Notes: generated from the sequence alone by a model not told the origin. 64,000 nucleotides of DNA from Bacteroidaceae bacterium (GCA_017962495.1 JAGCVH010000004.1:1-64000); one strand, 5' to 3'. Positions 45,844-54,939 are shown, counted from the first letter of the stretch. Program-made: numbers and translations.

Positions 45844-47275
45844 GGTGGCGATGAATTATATATTCGATGCTCTCACGCATAATCTTTGCTCCACTCAGCC
45901 ACATCACCCCAGAATAGAGAGCAGTGGCAATAAGAACCTTGCTCACAAGCAGAAGCCAAAGGTTCGTGATGTTGCGGGTAATCCACCATGTGATTCCCAT
46001 AACCATCAGGGTAAAGACAAGGAAGGGGACAATGTCACATAGGACATCCCATAGTCGCAACCCGACCAATCGGTGGGCAAACCATTGCCATATGCCCAAC
46101 CACAGGATATTGATGGCGATAAAGAATGTTACCATTACTTTGAGGCCAAAGGGATGAAGGGCAATGAGTCCTATCCACACGATGACACACAAGACAACGG
46201 TGTTCCAAAGGTTTATATCCGAGCGTCCTTGACTGATTGTAAGGTTGCTGTAAAGGGTTGTAATGGGATAGAATGCTCCATAAACCGAAAGCATGCTCAG
46301 GAGGAGAGCGCTTTCGAGCCATTTCTCACCTCCGACAATGAGCAGGAACTCGCGGGCTATCAGTCCGATGCCAAGCATGGCAGGGAAGGAGATAAAGCAT
46401 ATGAAACGCAACATTTTTCGGAACACATGACGATAGCGCTCTTGCTCGTCGCGAACACGCGTAAGTACGGGCTGTGCTACGTCCTGAACCATGCCGTTGA
46501 CCGTATTGATTCCCATGTCATCCCATTTGCGGGCGTTGGAGTAAACGCCTGCGGAATGTGAACCATAAAAGCGACCAAGAAGTACGCCGAAAGCATGGGC
46601 GTTAAGATTATTGAAAAGGTTCTGCAACAACAACTTACTGCTGAAGCCAAACATCTCCCAGGCTGGCTTGAGGTCAATCTTAAGCGAAGGACGCCAAGGA
46701 GAGTAGAACCAAGCCATGATAGCAATTATAAGGATGAAAAGCACCTGTTGCGTGGCCAATCCCCAATAAGCAAAATCGTTAGCGGCCATAAGCACTCCCA
46801 CAGTGCCGGATATAAGTAGGGCAACGATGGCCATAATTGCCATCTCCTTGTTCCTTAAGTGAATGAACAGATAAGCCCTTTGTACTATACCGAAACTTGA
46901 TATAAGGAAACCGAGGAAGAGAAAGCGTGAAAGCCAAAGCATTTCGGGTTTCTTGTAGAACCACACAATAAGTGGGGCGGCAAAGAACAGGATAAGGTAG
47001 AGCAACACAGATACGCCGATGTTGAACCAAAAGACGGCATTGTAGTCGCGTTGCGAGGGTTCGCGAAGGTTGCATAGGGCGGCACGGAATCCACACTCCT
47101 GTACGGTGCTTGCAACATTGGCAAAGACCATGAGCATGGCTATATTGCCATAGTCGTCGGGAGTTAGCATCCGCAGGAACATGATTCCGAACACGGCATT
47201 CAGCAACTGCGTTGTGCCGTTGTTCACCATGCCCCACATGAGGCCTTTGGCAGTGCGTTCCTTTAGTGTCGCCAT
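45836..47275 (-). CDS. Wzx-type lipopolysaccharide/polysaccharide flippase
   Basis: 479 residues, about 12-14 transmembrane helices. N-terminal LKERTAKGLMWGMVNNGTTQ and FLRMLTPDDYGNIAMLMVFA are typical of MOP-superfamily polysaccharide exporters. It would move the lipid-linked glycan repeat unit across the inner membrane. A Wzy polymerase was not recognised in the window, so either the glycan is not polymerised here or the gene lies elsewhere. It overlaps acyltransferase C and follows ugd by 3 bp. Confidence 0.92.
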   Translation of the reverse strand: MATLKERTAKGLMWGMVNNGTTQLLNAVFGIMFLRMLTPDDYGNIAMLMVFANVASTVQECGFRAALCNLREPSQRDYNAVFWFNIGVSVLLYLILFFAAPLIVWFYKKPEMLWLSRFLFLGFLISSFGIVQRAYLFIHLRNKEMAIMAIVALLISGTVGVLMAANDFAYWGLATQQVLFILIIAIMAWFYSPWRPSLKIDLKPAWEMFGFSSKLLLQNLFNNLNAHAFGVLLGRFYGSHSAGVYSNARKWDDMGINTVNGMVQDVAQPVLTRVRDEQERYRHVFRKMLRFICFISFPAMLGIGLIAREFLLIVGGEKWLESALLLSMLSVYGAFYPITTLYSNLTISQGRSDINLWNTVVLCVIVWIGLIALHPFGLKVMVTFFIAINILWLGIWQWFAHRLVGLRLWDVLCDIVPFLVFTLMVMGITWWITRNITNLWLLLVSKVLIATALYSGVMWLSGAKIMRESIEYIIHRHHE

Positions 47276-47278
47276 AGA

Positions 47279-48523
47279 TTAGTCGCGGCGGAAAATATCA
47301 CGAGTATATACCTTATTCTTTACGTCATCGAGACAGCTGTCATAGCGGTTGGCAATGATGGCTTGGGCTTCCTGCTTGAACGCCTCAATATCATTGACCA
47401 CACGACTGCCAAAGAATGTGCTTCCGTCCTTGAGTGTCGGTTCATAGATAATCACTTCTGCACCCTTAGCCTTGACACGTTTCATCACACCTTGGATACT
47501 CGATTGACGGAAGTTGTCGGAGTTTGACTTCATGGTCAGGCGAAAGACGCCAATAACGCAGTGACGCTCATGTTCAGGATTGTAGTCACCACGATTGTAA
47601 TAGTCATAATACCCTGCCATGCGAAGGACGCGATCGGCAATAAAGTCCTTGCGTGTGCGGTTCGATTCCACGATGGCAGTCATCATGTTTTGAGGCACGT
47701 CGGCATAGTTGGCCAAGAGTTGCTTGGTGTCTTTCGGCAGGCAGTAGCCTCCGTAACCAAACGAAGGATTGTTGTAGTGCTGACCAATGCGTGGATCGAG
47801 ACTTACTCCCTGAATAATGTCCTGTGTTGATAGTCCCTTGGCTTCTGCGTATGTATCTAATTCATTAAAGTATGAAACGCGCAAGGCCAGATAAGTGTTG
47901 GCAAAAAGTTTGACGGCTTCTGCCTCGGTAAGTCCCATGAACAGGGTAGGGATGTCTTGTTTCAAGGCACCTTCTTGCAGGAGGGAGGCAAAGTCACGTG
48001 CAGCTTTCTCCAATCGTTCGTCACCTTCCGGACGCCCTACAATAATGCGACTGGGGTACAGATTATCATACAAAGCCTTTGACTCACGCAGGAACTCGGG
48101 ACTGAAAAGAATATTGTCGGAGTTATAACGTCGTCTCACGCTTTCGGTGTAACCTACGGGAATGGTGGATTTGATGACCATGATGGCGTTAGGATTCACT
48201 TCCTTAACCAGTTCGATGACTTCTTCCACATGGCTGGTATCGAAATAGTTACGCACAGGGTCGTAGTTAGTTGGTGCGGCAATGACCACGAACTCTGCCT
48301 TACGATAAGCCTCACGTCCGTCGAGTGTGGCAATTAGGTTCAGGCTCTTCTCCGATAGGTATTGCTCGATGTATTCATCTTGGATGGGTGATTTCCCTTG
48401 GTTGATGAGGTCGACTTTCTCGGGAATCACGTCAACAGCCATTACTTCATTGTTTTGTGCCAGCAGGGTGGCGATGGACATTCCTACATACCCTGTTCCG
48501 GCAACAGCAATTTTCCTGTTCAT
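47279..48523 (-). CDS. ugd: UDP-glucose 6-dehydrogenase
   Basis: 414 residues. Rossmann motif GTGYVG (9-14), then [20 protein letters not shown], and the catalytic cysteine C261 in [11 protein letters not shown]. The enzyme oxidises UDP-glucose to UDP-glucuronate with two NAD+. The gene sits directly after upxY and before the flippase, so the locus likely makes a glucuronate-containing glycan. Related enzymes use UDP-GlcNAc or UDP-ManNAc; the short 414-residue form without extra domains fits Ugd best. Confidence 0.92.
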   Translation of the reverse strand: MNRKIAVAGTGYVGMSIATLLAQNNEVMAVDVIPEKVDLINQGKSPIQDEYIEQYLSEKSLNLIATLDGREAYRKAEFVVIAAPTNYDPVRNYFDTSHVEEVIELVKEVNPNAIMVIKSTIPVGYTESVRRRYNSDNILFSPEFLRESKALYDNLYPSRIIVGRPEGDERLEKAARDFASLLQEGALKQDIPTLFMGLTEAEAVKLFANTYLALRVSYFNELDTYAEAKGLSTQDIIQGVSLDPRIGQHYNNPSFGYGGYCLPKDTKQLLANYADVPQNMMTAIVESNRTRKDFIADRVLRMAGYYDYYNRGDYNPEHERHCVIGVFRLTMKSNSDNFRQSSIQGVMKRVKAKGAEVIIYEPTLKDGSTFFGSRVVNDIEAFKQEAQAIIANRYDSCLDDVKNKVYTRDIFRRD

Positions 48524-48527
48524 AATC

Positions 48528-49076
48528 CTATTTAGCGTTGTTCGGTAAGACTTCTATTTGATTGGGAGAGATTTGTATCGCCAATGCCAAAACGCCTTCA
48601 ATCTGTATGACGAACTGGCGATTGCGATGGCCTTGGATACGTTGCAGGGTTCCTTTCATTCCCTCGAAAGGCCCATTTACGATGACCACCCTTGTTCCAA
48701 GCGGCAGTCGTGTCGTCTCTGGGTCGATATAGGTCACCTCGTCAGTCTGAGTTGAAATGCGTATGAAATCTTGCATTTGCTGATCTGGCACGATGATGGG
48801 CTTTCGTGTGCCATCGTGGTGAAACGAGCACATGTATTGCAGGTATGGCCTTTTGAGCTTAAACTGTTGTATGAAAGGTTGTGAACAATGAACGAAGATG
48901 AGCCCGTGAATGGCAGGAGCTTCTACGCGTTTCATGCGCTCGCCCACCTTCTTTTTGGTAATGTGCATGGGTATGAACACCTCTATTCCGGCCTCCTTCA
49001 ACTCATCGTGAGCTTTCATTTCCCTCCGATAAGTGGCCCTCATGGCGAACCAATGCTGAGTATCTGTGCGATCCAT
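48528..49076 (-). CDS. UpxY-type NusG-like transcription antiterminator
   Basis: 182 residues from ATG 49076 ([20 protein letters not shown]). An AGGAGAG stretch lies just before this ATG, rare in this genome and supporting the start. The open frame continues upstream to 49220 only because it reads through the tRNA-Pro gene. NusG N-terminal domain: [23 protein letters not shown]-type C-terminal domain: [20 protein letters not shown]. In Bacteroides, UpxY proteins stop premature termination in the capsule operon they head, which fits its first position before ugd, wzx, acyltransferase and GT14. The usual UpxZ partner is missing. Confidence 0.88.
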   Translation of the reverse strand: MDRTDTQHWFAMRATYRREMKAHDELKEAGIEVFIPMHITKKKVGERMKRVEAPAIHGLIFVHCSQPFIQQFKLKRPYLQYMCSFHHDGTRKPIIVPDQQMQDFIRISTQTDEVTYIDPETTRLPLGTRVVIVNGPFEGMKGTLQRIQGHRNRQFVIQIEGVLALAIQISPNQIEVLPNNAK

Positions 49077-49092
49077 GACTCTCCTGTCGGTG

Positions 49093-49165
49093 TCGGATAG
49101 AGGAGACTCGAACTCCCGACCCCCACGTCCCGAACGTGGTACGCTACCAACTGCGCTACTATCCG
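49093..49165 (-). tRNA. tRNA-Pro (anticodon CGG)
   Basis: 73 nt on the minus strand. Acceptor CGGATAG/CTATCCG, D-arm GCGC...GCGT, anticodon stem CCACG/CGTGG with loop TTCGGGA (anticodon CGG), T-arm GGGAG-TTCGAGT-CTCCT, discriminator A. CCA is not encoded. It ends 16 bp before the upxY start and reads the same way, so it may be processed from a shared transcript. Confidence 0.95.
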
Positions 49166-49217
49166 AAGGCTCTGTGCAGGCTCTGTACTTGATGACACCT
49201 GCGTTCCAAAGCGACTG

Positions 49218-49248
49218 CAAAGATACTACAATTAATTATAAATTGAAA
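49218..49248 (-). promoter_or_regulatory. promoter of tRNA-Pro (and probably the upxY operon)
   Basis: Minus-strand TATCTTTG (49225-49218) with TTTC (49248-49245) about 19 bp upstream. No other good promoter lies between the tRNA and upxY. Confidence 0.5.
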
Positions 49249-49285
49249 ATTTAAAAATAAAAAATATCATTTTTCCTTGAAAATA

Positions 49286-49317
49286 TTTGGTCATGTCGAA
49301 TTAAGTCCGTACCTTTG
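49286..49317 (+). promoter_or_regulatory. promoter of tRNA-Phe
   Basis: TTTG (49286-49289) and TACCTTTG (49310-49317), spacing exactly 20 bp. Confidence 0.75.
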
Positions 49318-49335
49318 CATCCGCAAAACCGAGAT

Positions 49336-49411
49336 GGTGTCATAGCTCAGTTGGTAGAGCAAAGGACTGAAAAGCCTTGTGTCCCCGGTTCGATTCCTGG
49401 TGACACCACCA
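49336..49411 (+). tRNA. tRNA-Phe (anticodon GAA)
   Basis: 76 nt with encoded CCA. Acceptor GGTGTCA/TGACACC, D-arm GCTC...GAGC, loop CTGAAAA (anticodon GAA), T-loop TTCGATT. Two mismatches are seen: A31-G39 at the top of the anticodon stem and C51-U63 in the T stem. An intrinsic terminator follows. Confidence 0.94.
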
Positions 49412-49419
49412 CAAAGAAA

Positions 49420-49451
49420 CCCTGAATCTCATAAGAGGTTCGGGGCTTTTT
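49420..49451 (+). terminator. terminator after tRNA-Phe
   Basis: CCCTGAATCTC pairs with GAGGTTCGGGG (two mismatches or wobbles) around ATAA, then CTTTTTG. Confidence 0.75.
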
Positions 49452-49484
49452 GTTTCTGTTCGGTTATATTTTATTCATTATTCT

Positions 49485-49515
49485 TTTGTCATTATTCACA
49501 TATTTGGTATATTTG
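49485..49515 (+). promoter_or_regulatory. promoter of argR
   Basis: TTTG (49485-49488) and TATATTTG (49508-49515), spacing 19 bp. Start near 49521, leader about 20 nt. Confidence 0.65.
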
Positions 49516-49541
49516 CAACCAGAAATGAATAAGTACTGAAT

Positions 49542-50015
49542 ATGGGAAAGAAGGAAGCTCGTCTGGAAGTAATCCGGATGATAATCTCGAGTCGTGAGGT
49601 TGGACGACAGGAAGAGTTGATTGAAGAACTGGCGAAATCCGGTTATACTGCGGCTCAGGCTACTTTGAGTCGTGATTTAAGGTTGTTGCGTGTGTCGAAA
49701 ATCCAGAACGAACGTGGTCGATACATCTATGTGCTTCCCGAAGACCGTAAATACCAACGTGTCAGTGACCAGCATGTGACGCAGTCTGCCCTTCATCGCT
49801 TGGGTGCACTCGATGTTAGGTTCTCGGGTAATCTTGCTGTAGTGAAGACTGGTCCTGGACGCGCTTCACATGTGGCATACGACATAGACCAAGCCGATCT
49901 TCCCTTTGTTCTGGGTACTATTGCTGGCGATGATACCGTGCTGGTGGTGTTGGAGGAGAATGCAGATCGCGCAAGGGTATTGGATGCCATATCGTCGGTT
50001 TCCTTTAACCTCTAA
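49542..50015 (+). CDS. argR: arginine repressor ArgR
   Basis: 157 residues, standard ArgR length. N-terminal winged helix: [20 protein letters not shown] then [14 protein letters not shown], with the SR recognition pair. C-terminal hexamerisation and arginine-binding domain: [20 protein letters not shown] and [15 protein letters not shown] with GDD contacting arginine. It should repress arginine biosynthesis when arginine is plentiful. No arg gene is in the window. First gene of a probable operon with PspC, XRE-cupin and acyl-CoA synthetase. Confidence 0.95.
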   Translation: MGKKEARLEVIRMIISSREVGRQEELIEELAKSGYTAAQATLSRDLRLLRVSKIQNERGRYIYVLPEDRKYQRVSDQHVTQSALHRLGALDVRFSGNLAVVKTGPGRASHVAYDIDQADLPFVLGTIAGDDTVLVVLEENADRARVLDAISSVSFNL

Positions 50016-50049
50016 TGTTTGGAATCAATCAACTCAAAACAGGATAACA

Positions 50050-50238
50050 ATGGATAACAAGAAGTTTTATCTGTCATCGACAGACAAAAAGATTGCAGGC
50101 GTATGTAGCGGACTTGCCGAGTATTTCGAAGTGGACGCCCTGCTGATACGTGTTTTGTTCCTTGCCGCCATTTTGGAATTTGGAACAGGCCTTTTGGCAT
50201 ACTTCGTCCTGTGGATATGTGCACCAAAAAGAGACTAA
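50050..50238 (+). CDS. small PspC-domain membrane protein (second copy)
   Basis: 62 residues from ATG 50050. A longer open frame starting inside argR is a shadow. FYLSSTDKKIAGVCSGLAEY followed by FEVDALLIRVLFLAAILEF is nearly identical in its first half to the protein at 22895. One PspC domain with one or two membrane helices. It sits 6 bp before the XRE-cupin gene and 34 bp after argR, so it is co-transcribed with both. Confidence 0.88.
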   Translation: MDNKKFYLSSTDKKIAGVCSGLAEYFEVDALLIRVLFLAAILEFGTGLLAYFVLWICAPKRD

Positions 50239-50244
50239 AAGACT

Positions 50245-50802
50245 ATGGATAATCAACTTAAGCAAATAGGACAGCGTTTGCGTGGATTGCGTGAAGTGCT
50301 GGATCTGACGGCAGAGGAAGTTGCCGAGACTTGTGACATTTCCCTTGAGAAGTACGAACTCATCGAGCGTGGAGAACTGGACATCACCATCTCCAACTTG
50401 ATGAAAATAGCCAAGAAGTATGGTGTGAGTGCCGATGCTTTGATGTTCGACGAGGAACCTCACATGCGTTCTTATTCGGTAGTGCGTAAGGGACAAGGCA
50501 TGAGTGTGGAACGCACAAAGGCGTATAAGTATCAGAGTCTTGCAAGTGGTTTTGCTCACAGGAAAGCCGAAGTGTTCATTGTCACTGTAGAACCGAAGCC
50601 AGAGGCACAGGTCGTATATAAAAACACGCATCCAGGACAGGAGTTCAATCTCGTGTTGGAGGGTGCAATGGAGATCTACATTGGAGACAAGACCATCGAA
50701 CTCTATGAAGGCGACTCCATCTATTTCGACTCCTCCATACCTCATGGCATGAAAGCCCAAGGAGAAAAGGCAGTTCGTTTTCTGGCATTTACAGTGGAAT
50801 AG
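50245..50802 (+). CDS. XRE-family regulator with C-terminal cupin domain
   Basis: 185 residues. N-terminal helix-turn-helix (about 5-62; QRLRGLREVLDLTAEEVAET) and a C-terminal cupin_2 barrel (about 105-183; HPGQEFNLVLEGAMEIYIGD and YFDSSIPHGMKAQGE). Cupin-XRE regulators sense small metabolites through the cupin. It lies 11 bp before the acyl-CoA synthetase gene. The pair is common in Bacteroidales, which suggests the regulator controls that enzyme or fatty/organic acid use. Confidence 0.92.
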   Translation: MDNQLKQIGQRLRGLREVLDLTAEEVAETCDISLEKYELIERGELDITISNLMKIAKKYGVSADALMFDEEPHMRSYSVVRKGQGMSVERTKAYKYQSLASGFAHRKAEVFIVTVEPKPEAQVVYKNTHPGQEFNLVLEGAMEIYIGDKTIELYEGDSIYFDSSIPHGMKAQGEKAVRFLAFTVE

Positions 50803-50813
50803 GTATTTAAGTT

Positions 50814-52472
50814 ATGGTAGAAAGATTTTTACGACAGACGAAGTTCGAGTCGGTAGAAGACTATAGGGAACATCTGGAATTTATTGTGCCAGAACGGTTT
50901 AACTTTGCCTATGATGTGATGGATGTGTGGGCAGAGGAGGAACCCGAAAAGTTGGCACTGTTATGGACAAACGATGAAGGCGTGGAGATAAGAACCACGT
51001 TTGGCCAATTGAAGACCCAGACCGATCAGGCGGCTTCCTACTTGCAATCGTTAGGCATCGGAAAGGGCGACCCTGTCATGCTCATCCTAAAGCGCAGATA
51101 CGAGTGGTGGGTGGTCATGCTGGCATTGCACAAACTGGGTGCAGTCATCATTCCTGCCACACACATGCTTACGCGTCACGATGTAGTGTATCGAAACACG
51201 AGGGCTTCGGTTAGAGCTATCATCTGTGTCGACGACGAGTATGTAACCACGCAAGTCAGTTCTGCCATGGACGAGAGTCCTACTGTCAGGACGCTAATAG
51301 CCATTGGCGACCATGTGCCTGCAGGGTATCATGACTACCTGCGTGAGATTGACAAAGCCCCTGTGTGGAGGCGTCCGGAACACGTCAACGAGAACGACGA
51401 CACGATGCTCATGTACTTCACTTCTGGCACAAGTGGCGAACCCAAGATGGTGGCTCATGACTATCTCTATGCCTTGGGTCATCTGACGACGGGTTTCTTC
51501 TGGCATAACCTGCACGAGGGTTCATTGCACCTGACTGTGGCAGACACGGGGTGGGGCAAGGCTGTCTGGGGTAAGTTCTATGGTCAATGGTTCTCTGGTG
51601 CGACGGTGTTTGTGTTCGATCACGAGAAATTCAATGCCGACACACTCCTGCGACAGATCGAACGATACCGAGTGACGTCGTTCTGTGCACCGCCTACCAT
51701 CTATCGTTTCATGATTCGTGAGGACTTGTCGCGTTACGACCTTTCTTCCTTGGAATACTGCACAACAGCTGGAGAGGCCCTTAATCCTGCTGTGTTCGAG
51801 AAATTCTATGAGAAGACTGGAATCCAGATGATGGAAGGCTTTGGCCAGACAGAAACGACAATGACGCTTGGCACTATGCCCTGGATGAAACCCAAACCAG
51901 GCTCTATGGGAATGCCCAATGCACAATACGACATCGACCTGCTGAAACCTGATGGCACTTCGTGTGAGGATGGTGAGAAGGGCGAGATTGTGGTTCGCGT
52001 GGGAGACACGAAGCCCATAGGCTTGTTCAAGGAGTACTATCGCGATGAGGCTCTAACCCTTGAGGCTTGGCACGACGGCGTTTACCATACAGGCGACATG
52101 GCTTGGCGTGACGAGGACGGTTATTACTGGTTCGAAGGTCGCATCGACGATGTCATCAAGTCCTCAGGCTATCGCATTGGTCCTTTTGAGGTAGAGTCGG
52201 CTCTGATGACCCATCCGGCAGTGGTGGAGTGTGCCATTACGGGTGTTCCTGACGAGGTTCGAGGAATGGTTGTCAAGGCCACTGTCGTGCTTGGTCGTGA
52301 GTGGAAGGACAAGGCTGGCGATGCCCTTGTCAAGGAACTTCAGGAACATGTAAAGCGGGAGACAGCACCTTACAAGTATCCTCGCATCGTGGAGTTTGTC
52401 GACGAACTACCTAAGACCATCAGTGGCAAGATCCGACGGGTCGAGATTCGAAAGAAAGACAGTCGAGGTTAA
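50814..52472 (+). CDS. AMP-forming acyl-CoA synthetase
   Basis: 552 residues of the ANL superfamily. P-loop-like motif TSGTSGEPKM (203-212), EGFGQTETTMT, the aspartate motif YHTGDMAWRDEDGYYWFEGR and hinge IDDVIKSSGYRIGPFEVESA. The adenylation lysine is in TISGKIRRVEIR near the C-terminus. It activates a carboxylic acid to acyl-AMP and then acyl-CoA. Closest in feel to acetyl-CoA synthetase-like and medium-chain enzymes; substrate not resolved. A 19-nt stretch of the gene (51860-51878) is repeated exactly at 52724-52742. Confidence 0.92.
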   Translation: MVERFLRQTKFESVEDYREHLEFIVPERFNFAYDVMDVWAEEEPEKLALLWTNDEGVEIRTTFGQLKTQTDQAASYLQSLGIGKGDPVMLILKRRYEWWVVMLALHKLGAVIIPATHMLTRHDVVYRNTRASVRAIICVDDEYVTTQVSSAMDESPTVRTLIAIGDHVPAGYHDYLREIDKAPVWRRPEHVNENDDTMLMYFTSGTSGEPKMVAHDYLYALGHLTTGFFWHNLHEGSLHLTVADTGWGKAVWGKFYGQWFSGATVFVFDHEKFNADTLLRQIERYRVTSFCAPPTIYRFMIREDLSRYDLSSLEYCTTAGEALNPAVFEKFYEKTGIQMMEGFGQTETTMTLGTMPWMKPKPGSMGMPNAQYDIDLLKPDGTSCEDGEKGEIVVRVGDTKPIGLFKEYYRDEALTLEAWHDGVYHTGDMAWRDEDGYYWFEGRIDDVIKSSGYRIGPFEVESALMTHPAVVECAITGVPDEVRGMVVKATVVLGREWKDKAGDALVKELQEHVKRETAPYKYPRIVEFVDELPKTISGKIRRVEIRKKDSRG

Positions 52473-53123
52473 GCAAAACTTCAAAGAACGCTTTTATTGT
52501 TTTGGCTGTTAGGTTCCCTGGAATCGAGCATTTGTTCGTGGCGCCCTGAACAATTGTGTCCTCCCCTTTGAGCCTACTTTGCTTCATTGCTGCATTTCGG
52601 CTTGATGTGTCGTACCTAACAACGCATTGCAAAGGTACAACATCCCCATTGCGCTCTACGAATGTTTATACAAAAATTTTACACACAATACTAAAATTGT
52701 TAACTTAGAGAATAGAATACTATAATGACGCTTGGCACTATGTCTACTGTTTTATCATACATGTGTCACAATGGTCATTATGGTCATTATGGTCACGATG
52801 GTCATTATGGTCATTTTCTTTTTTCAAGTGTCAAAAACCGCACTATAATATAAATAAATTTTTATTTATATTATAGTGAGCCAAATGACCACTCCAAAAT
52901 TGATTTTGACCATCTTGACCACTTTGACCACATTGTAGTCTTCGCTTCTATGAGATGGGTAATCTGTAATTTTCAAAAAGTGCCCATTTCATCGAAGAAA
53001 ATGGACTTTTGGGAAGTCGGAAGAGAGGCCTAAAACGACCTTGCGAGCTGTGAATTTTACCCTAAAAAAGCTGGTCAAAACACGGCCTGAATGCTTTTTT
53101 ATGGCTTTAAGGGCGTTGTTTTT
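52473..53123. other. non-coding gap with repeat element A
   Basis: 651 bp without a credible gene. It contains a 19-nt copy of coding sequence (52724-52742), symmetrical element A (52771-52934) and an isolated minus-strand -7 box TACCTTTG (52637-52630). 52935-53123 has no recognised signal, apart from A/T-runs downstream of the sulP gene. Confidence 0.5.
52771..52934. repeat. symmetrical element A: 9-bp repeats, AT palindrome, inverted 9-bp repeats
   Basis: Left arm: five 9-bp units ATGGTCATT (third ATGGTCACG) at 52771-52815. Centre: a perfect 18-bp inverted repeat, 52841-52858 with 52861-52878, spacer TT, almost all A/T. Right arm: ATGACC at 52885-52890 and three 9-bp units GACCA(T/C)nTT at 52908-52934, the reverse orientation of the left units. 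The whole is not coding. Confidence 0.85.
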
Positions 53124-54869
53124 CTATTTTTTGCCTTTCGACATGAACTCATTTGCCCTTTGTAAGGCAACATCGATGTGCGGACAGATGTGATCGGGAT
53201 TCATTTTTTGATAAAATCCTGCTTTTTCCAATTGGCTGTGCACTTTAGGCGTAACACCTGAAAGAATAACATGCACTCCGTCGGCATGATTCATCTCGAT
53301 AAGGTTCGAAAGGTTGTGAATGCCCGTGCTGTCGATAAATGGAACTTTACGCATGCGGATAATCTGCACTTTTGGCTTGCGTCCGTGGTCGAGAGCCCCC
53401 ATCAGATCGTCGAATTTATTGGCAATGCCGAAGAAGTACGGACCATTGATTTCATAGACGGCACATCCCTTGGGAATCTGCAGATGTTCGTCACTCAATT
53501 GCATGTCGGCTTCCTTCGTTGGGTCTATTTCGTCCTTGATGACAGAGATTTCGGTGGTCTCCATCACTCGAGTGATGAAGAGGGCACATGCTATGATGAG
53601 GCCTATTTCGATGGCTATGGTAAGGTCGAAGATGACAGTGAGCAGGAAAGTGACCATGAGCACTGTGACATCACTCTTCGGATTCTTCAAAAGACCACGG
53701 AATGCACGCCATCCACTCATGTTATAACTAACAATCACCAGTACTGCGGCAAGCGAAGCCATGGGAATGTATTCGGCATAGGGCATCAGAAGCAACAGAA
53801 TGAGCATCAGTACGGCGGCATGGATGAGTCCTGCCACGGGTGTACGACCTCCGTTGTTGATGTTCGTCATCGTGCGTGCAATAGCGCCAGTGGCAGGAAT
53901 GCCTCCGAAGATGGGGGTCACAATGTTGGCAATGCCTTGTGCAATGAGTTCCGTGTTTGAGTCGTGGCGGTCGGAGATGGCACCATCGGCAACAGTGGCA
54001 GAAAGCAGGCTTTCAATGGCACCTAAGATGGCTATGGTGAAGGCTACAGGCATGAGTTGCTGAACCATTTTAAAGGTAATGCTGGGGACTTGCATGGGAG
54101 GAAGTTGGGCTTGAATCTGGAATCGGTCGCCAATGGTGTCGATGCCTGTTATTGCAAACTGATTCTTCATAACCATCACAACCGCGGTTCCCAGCAATAT
54201 GCACCAGAGCGAACCGGGTATCTTGTTCAGTACAGGCACAGAACGCAAAGCGCGAGGCGAGACGACAATGATGATGATGCCCACAATGGCCACAATGAAG
54301 TTCCACAAGTTGAACGAACGAATGTTTTGGGCATAGCAAACCCATTTTCCAATGAAGTCGCCAGGCGTTTTCAGTGGGATGCGTATCAGTTCGCCTCCTT
54401 CCGTAGTTGCCACTTGTGTCAGTCCCAACACATCGCCCATCTGTGTGGTAAAGATGGTGACTGCGATACCGGCTGTGAAGCCAATGATGATGGGGTAGGG
54501 AATGAACTTGATGACAGCACCCAGTCGGAACATGCCCAAACCGATGAGGATGACGCCTGCAAGCATCGTGGCAACAAGCAGGCCTTGAAGTCCGTACTCG
54601 GGATTGTTGACAATGCCGTAAATGATGACAATGAAAGCACCTGTAGGACCACCTATCTGCACTTTCGTGCCTCCCAGCAACGAGATGATGAAGCCAGCAA
54701 CGATGGCTGTGATGATGCCTTTCTCGGGTGTCACTCCCGATGCAATGCCGAATGCGATGGCAAGCGGAAGGGCTACAATGCCTACAATGATGCCTGCCAA
54801 CAAGTCCTTGGCAAAGGTCTCTTTGTCATATTTCTTTAGGGTATCCAGAATTCTTGGTTTGAGTGTCAT
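53124..54869 (-). CDS. SulP/SLC26-family anion transporter with STAS domain
   Basis: 581 residues. The N-terminal membrane domain carries DLLAGIIVGIVALPLAIAFG and KVQIGGPTGAFIVIIYGI, with 12 or so helices. A C-terminal STAS domain (about 450-560) includes RKVPFIDSTGIHNLSNLI. The family transports sulfate, bicarbonate or other anions by proton or sodium coupling; substrate unknown. It is single-gene and divergent from the POT transporter. Confidence 0.92.
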   Translation of the reverse strand: MTLKPRILDTLKKYDKETFAKDLLAGIIVGIVALPLAIAFGIASGVTPEKGIITAIVAGFIISLLGGTKVQIGGPTGAFIVIIYGIVNNPEYGLQGLLVATMLAGVILIGLGMFRLGAVIKFIPYPIIIGFTAGIAVTIFTTQMGDVLGLTQVATTEGGELIRIPLKTPGDFIGKWVCYAQNIRSFNLWNFIVAIVGIIIIVVSPRALRSVPVLNKIPGSLWCILLGTAVVMVMKNQFAITGIDTIGDRFQIQAQLPPMQVPSITFKMVQQLMPVAFTIAILGAIESLLSATVADGAISDRHDSNTELIAQGIANIVTPIFGGIPATGAIARTMTNINNGGRTPVAGLIHAAVLMLILLLLMPYAEYIPMASLAAVLVIVSYNMSGWRAFRGLLKNPKSDVTVLMVTFLLTVIFDLTIAIEIGLIIACALFITRVMETTEISVIKDEIDPTKEADMQLSDEHLQIPKGCAVYEINGPYFFGIANKFDDLMGALDHGRKPKVQIIRMRKVPFIDSTGIHNLSNLIEMNHADGVHVILSGVTPKVHSQLEKAGFYQKMNPDHICPHIDVALQRANEFMSKGKK

Positions 54870-54911
54870 AATTGTTCTTTGTTTCTTTATTTGAGTGCAA
54901 AGGTCGACATA

Positions 54912-54939
54912 AATTGTGAATTGTGAATTGTGAATTGTG
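54912..54939. repeat. heptamer (AATTGTG) x4 in the sulP-POT divergent promoter region
   Basis: Four perfect copies. The upstream box (ATTG, 54927-54930) of the POT promoter lies within the array, and the array is the upstream region of the sulP gene. Confidence 0.85.

Noticed and set aside
49077..49220. Longer UpxY start at 49220
   Set aside because: The extra 48 codons are a translation of the tRNA-Pro gene; the start at 49076 has an AGGAGAG site and the NusG N-terminus.
49906..50049. Longer start for the small PspC protein
   Set aside because: The added 48 codons overlap argR in another frame and do not resemble PspC; the ATG at 50050 matches the paralogue at 22895.
52420..52632. 70-codon minus-strand frame at the end of the acyl-CoA synthetase gene
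   Set aside because: It overlaps the real gene, lacks a domain, and the nearby -7 box has no partner.
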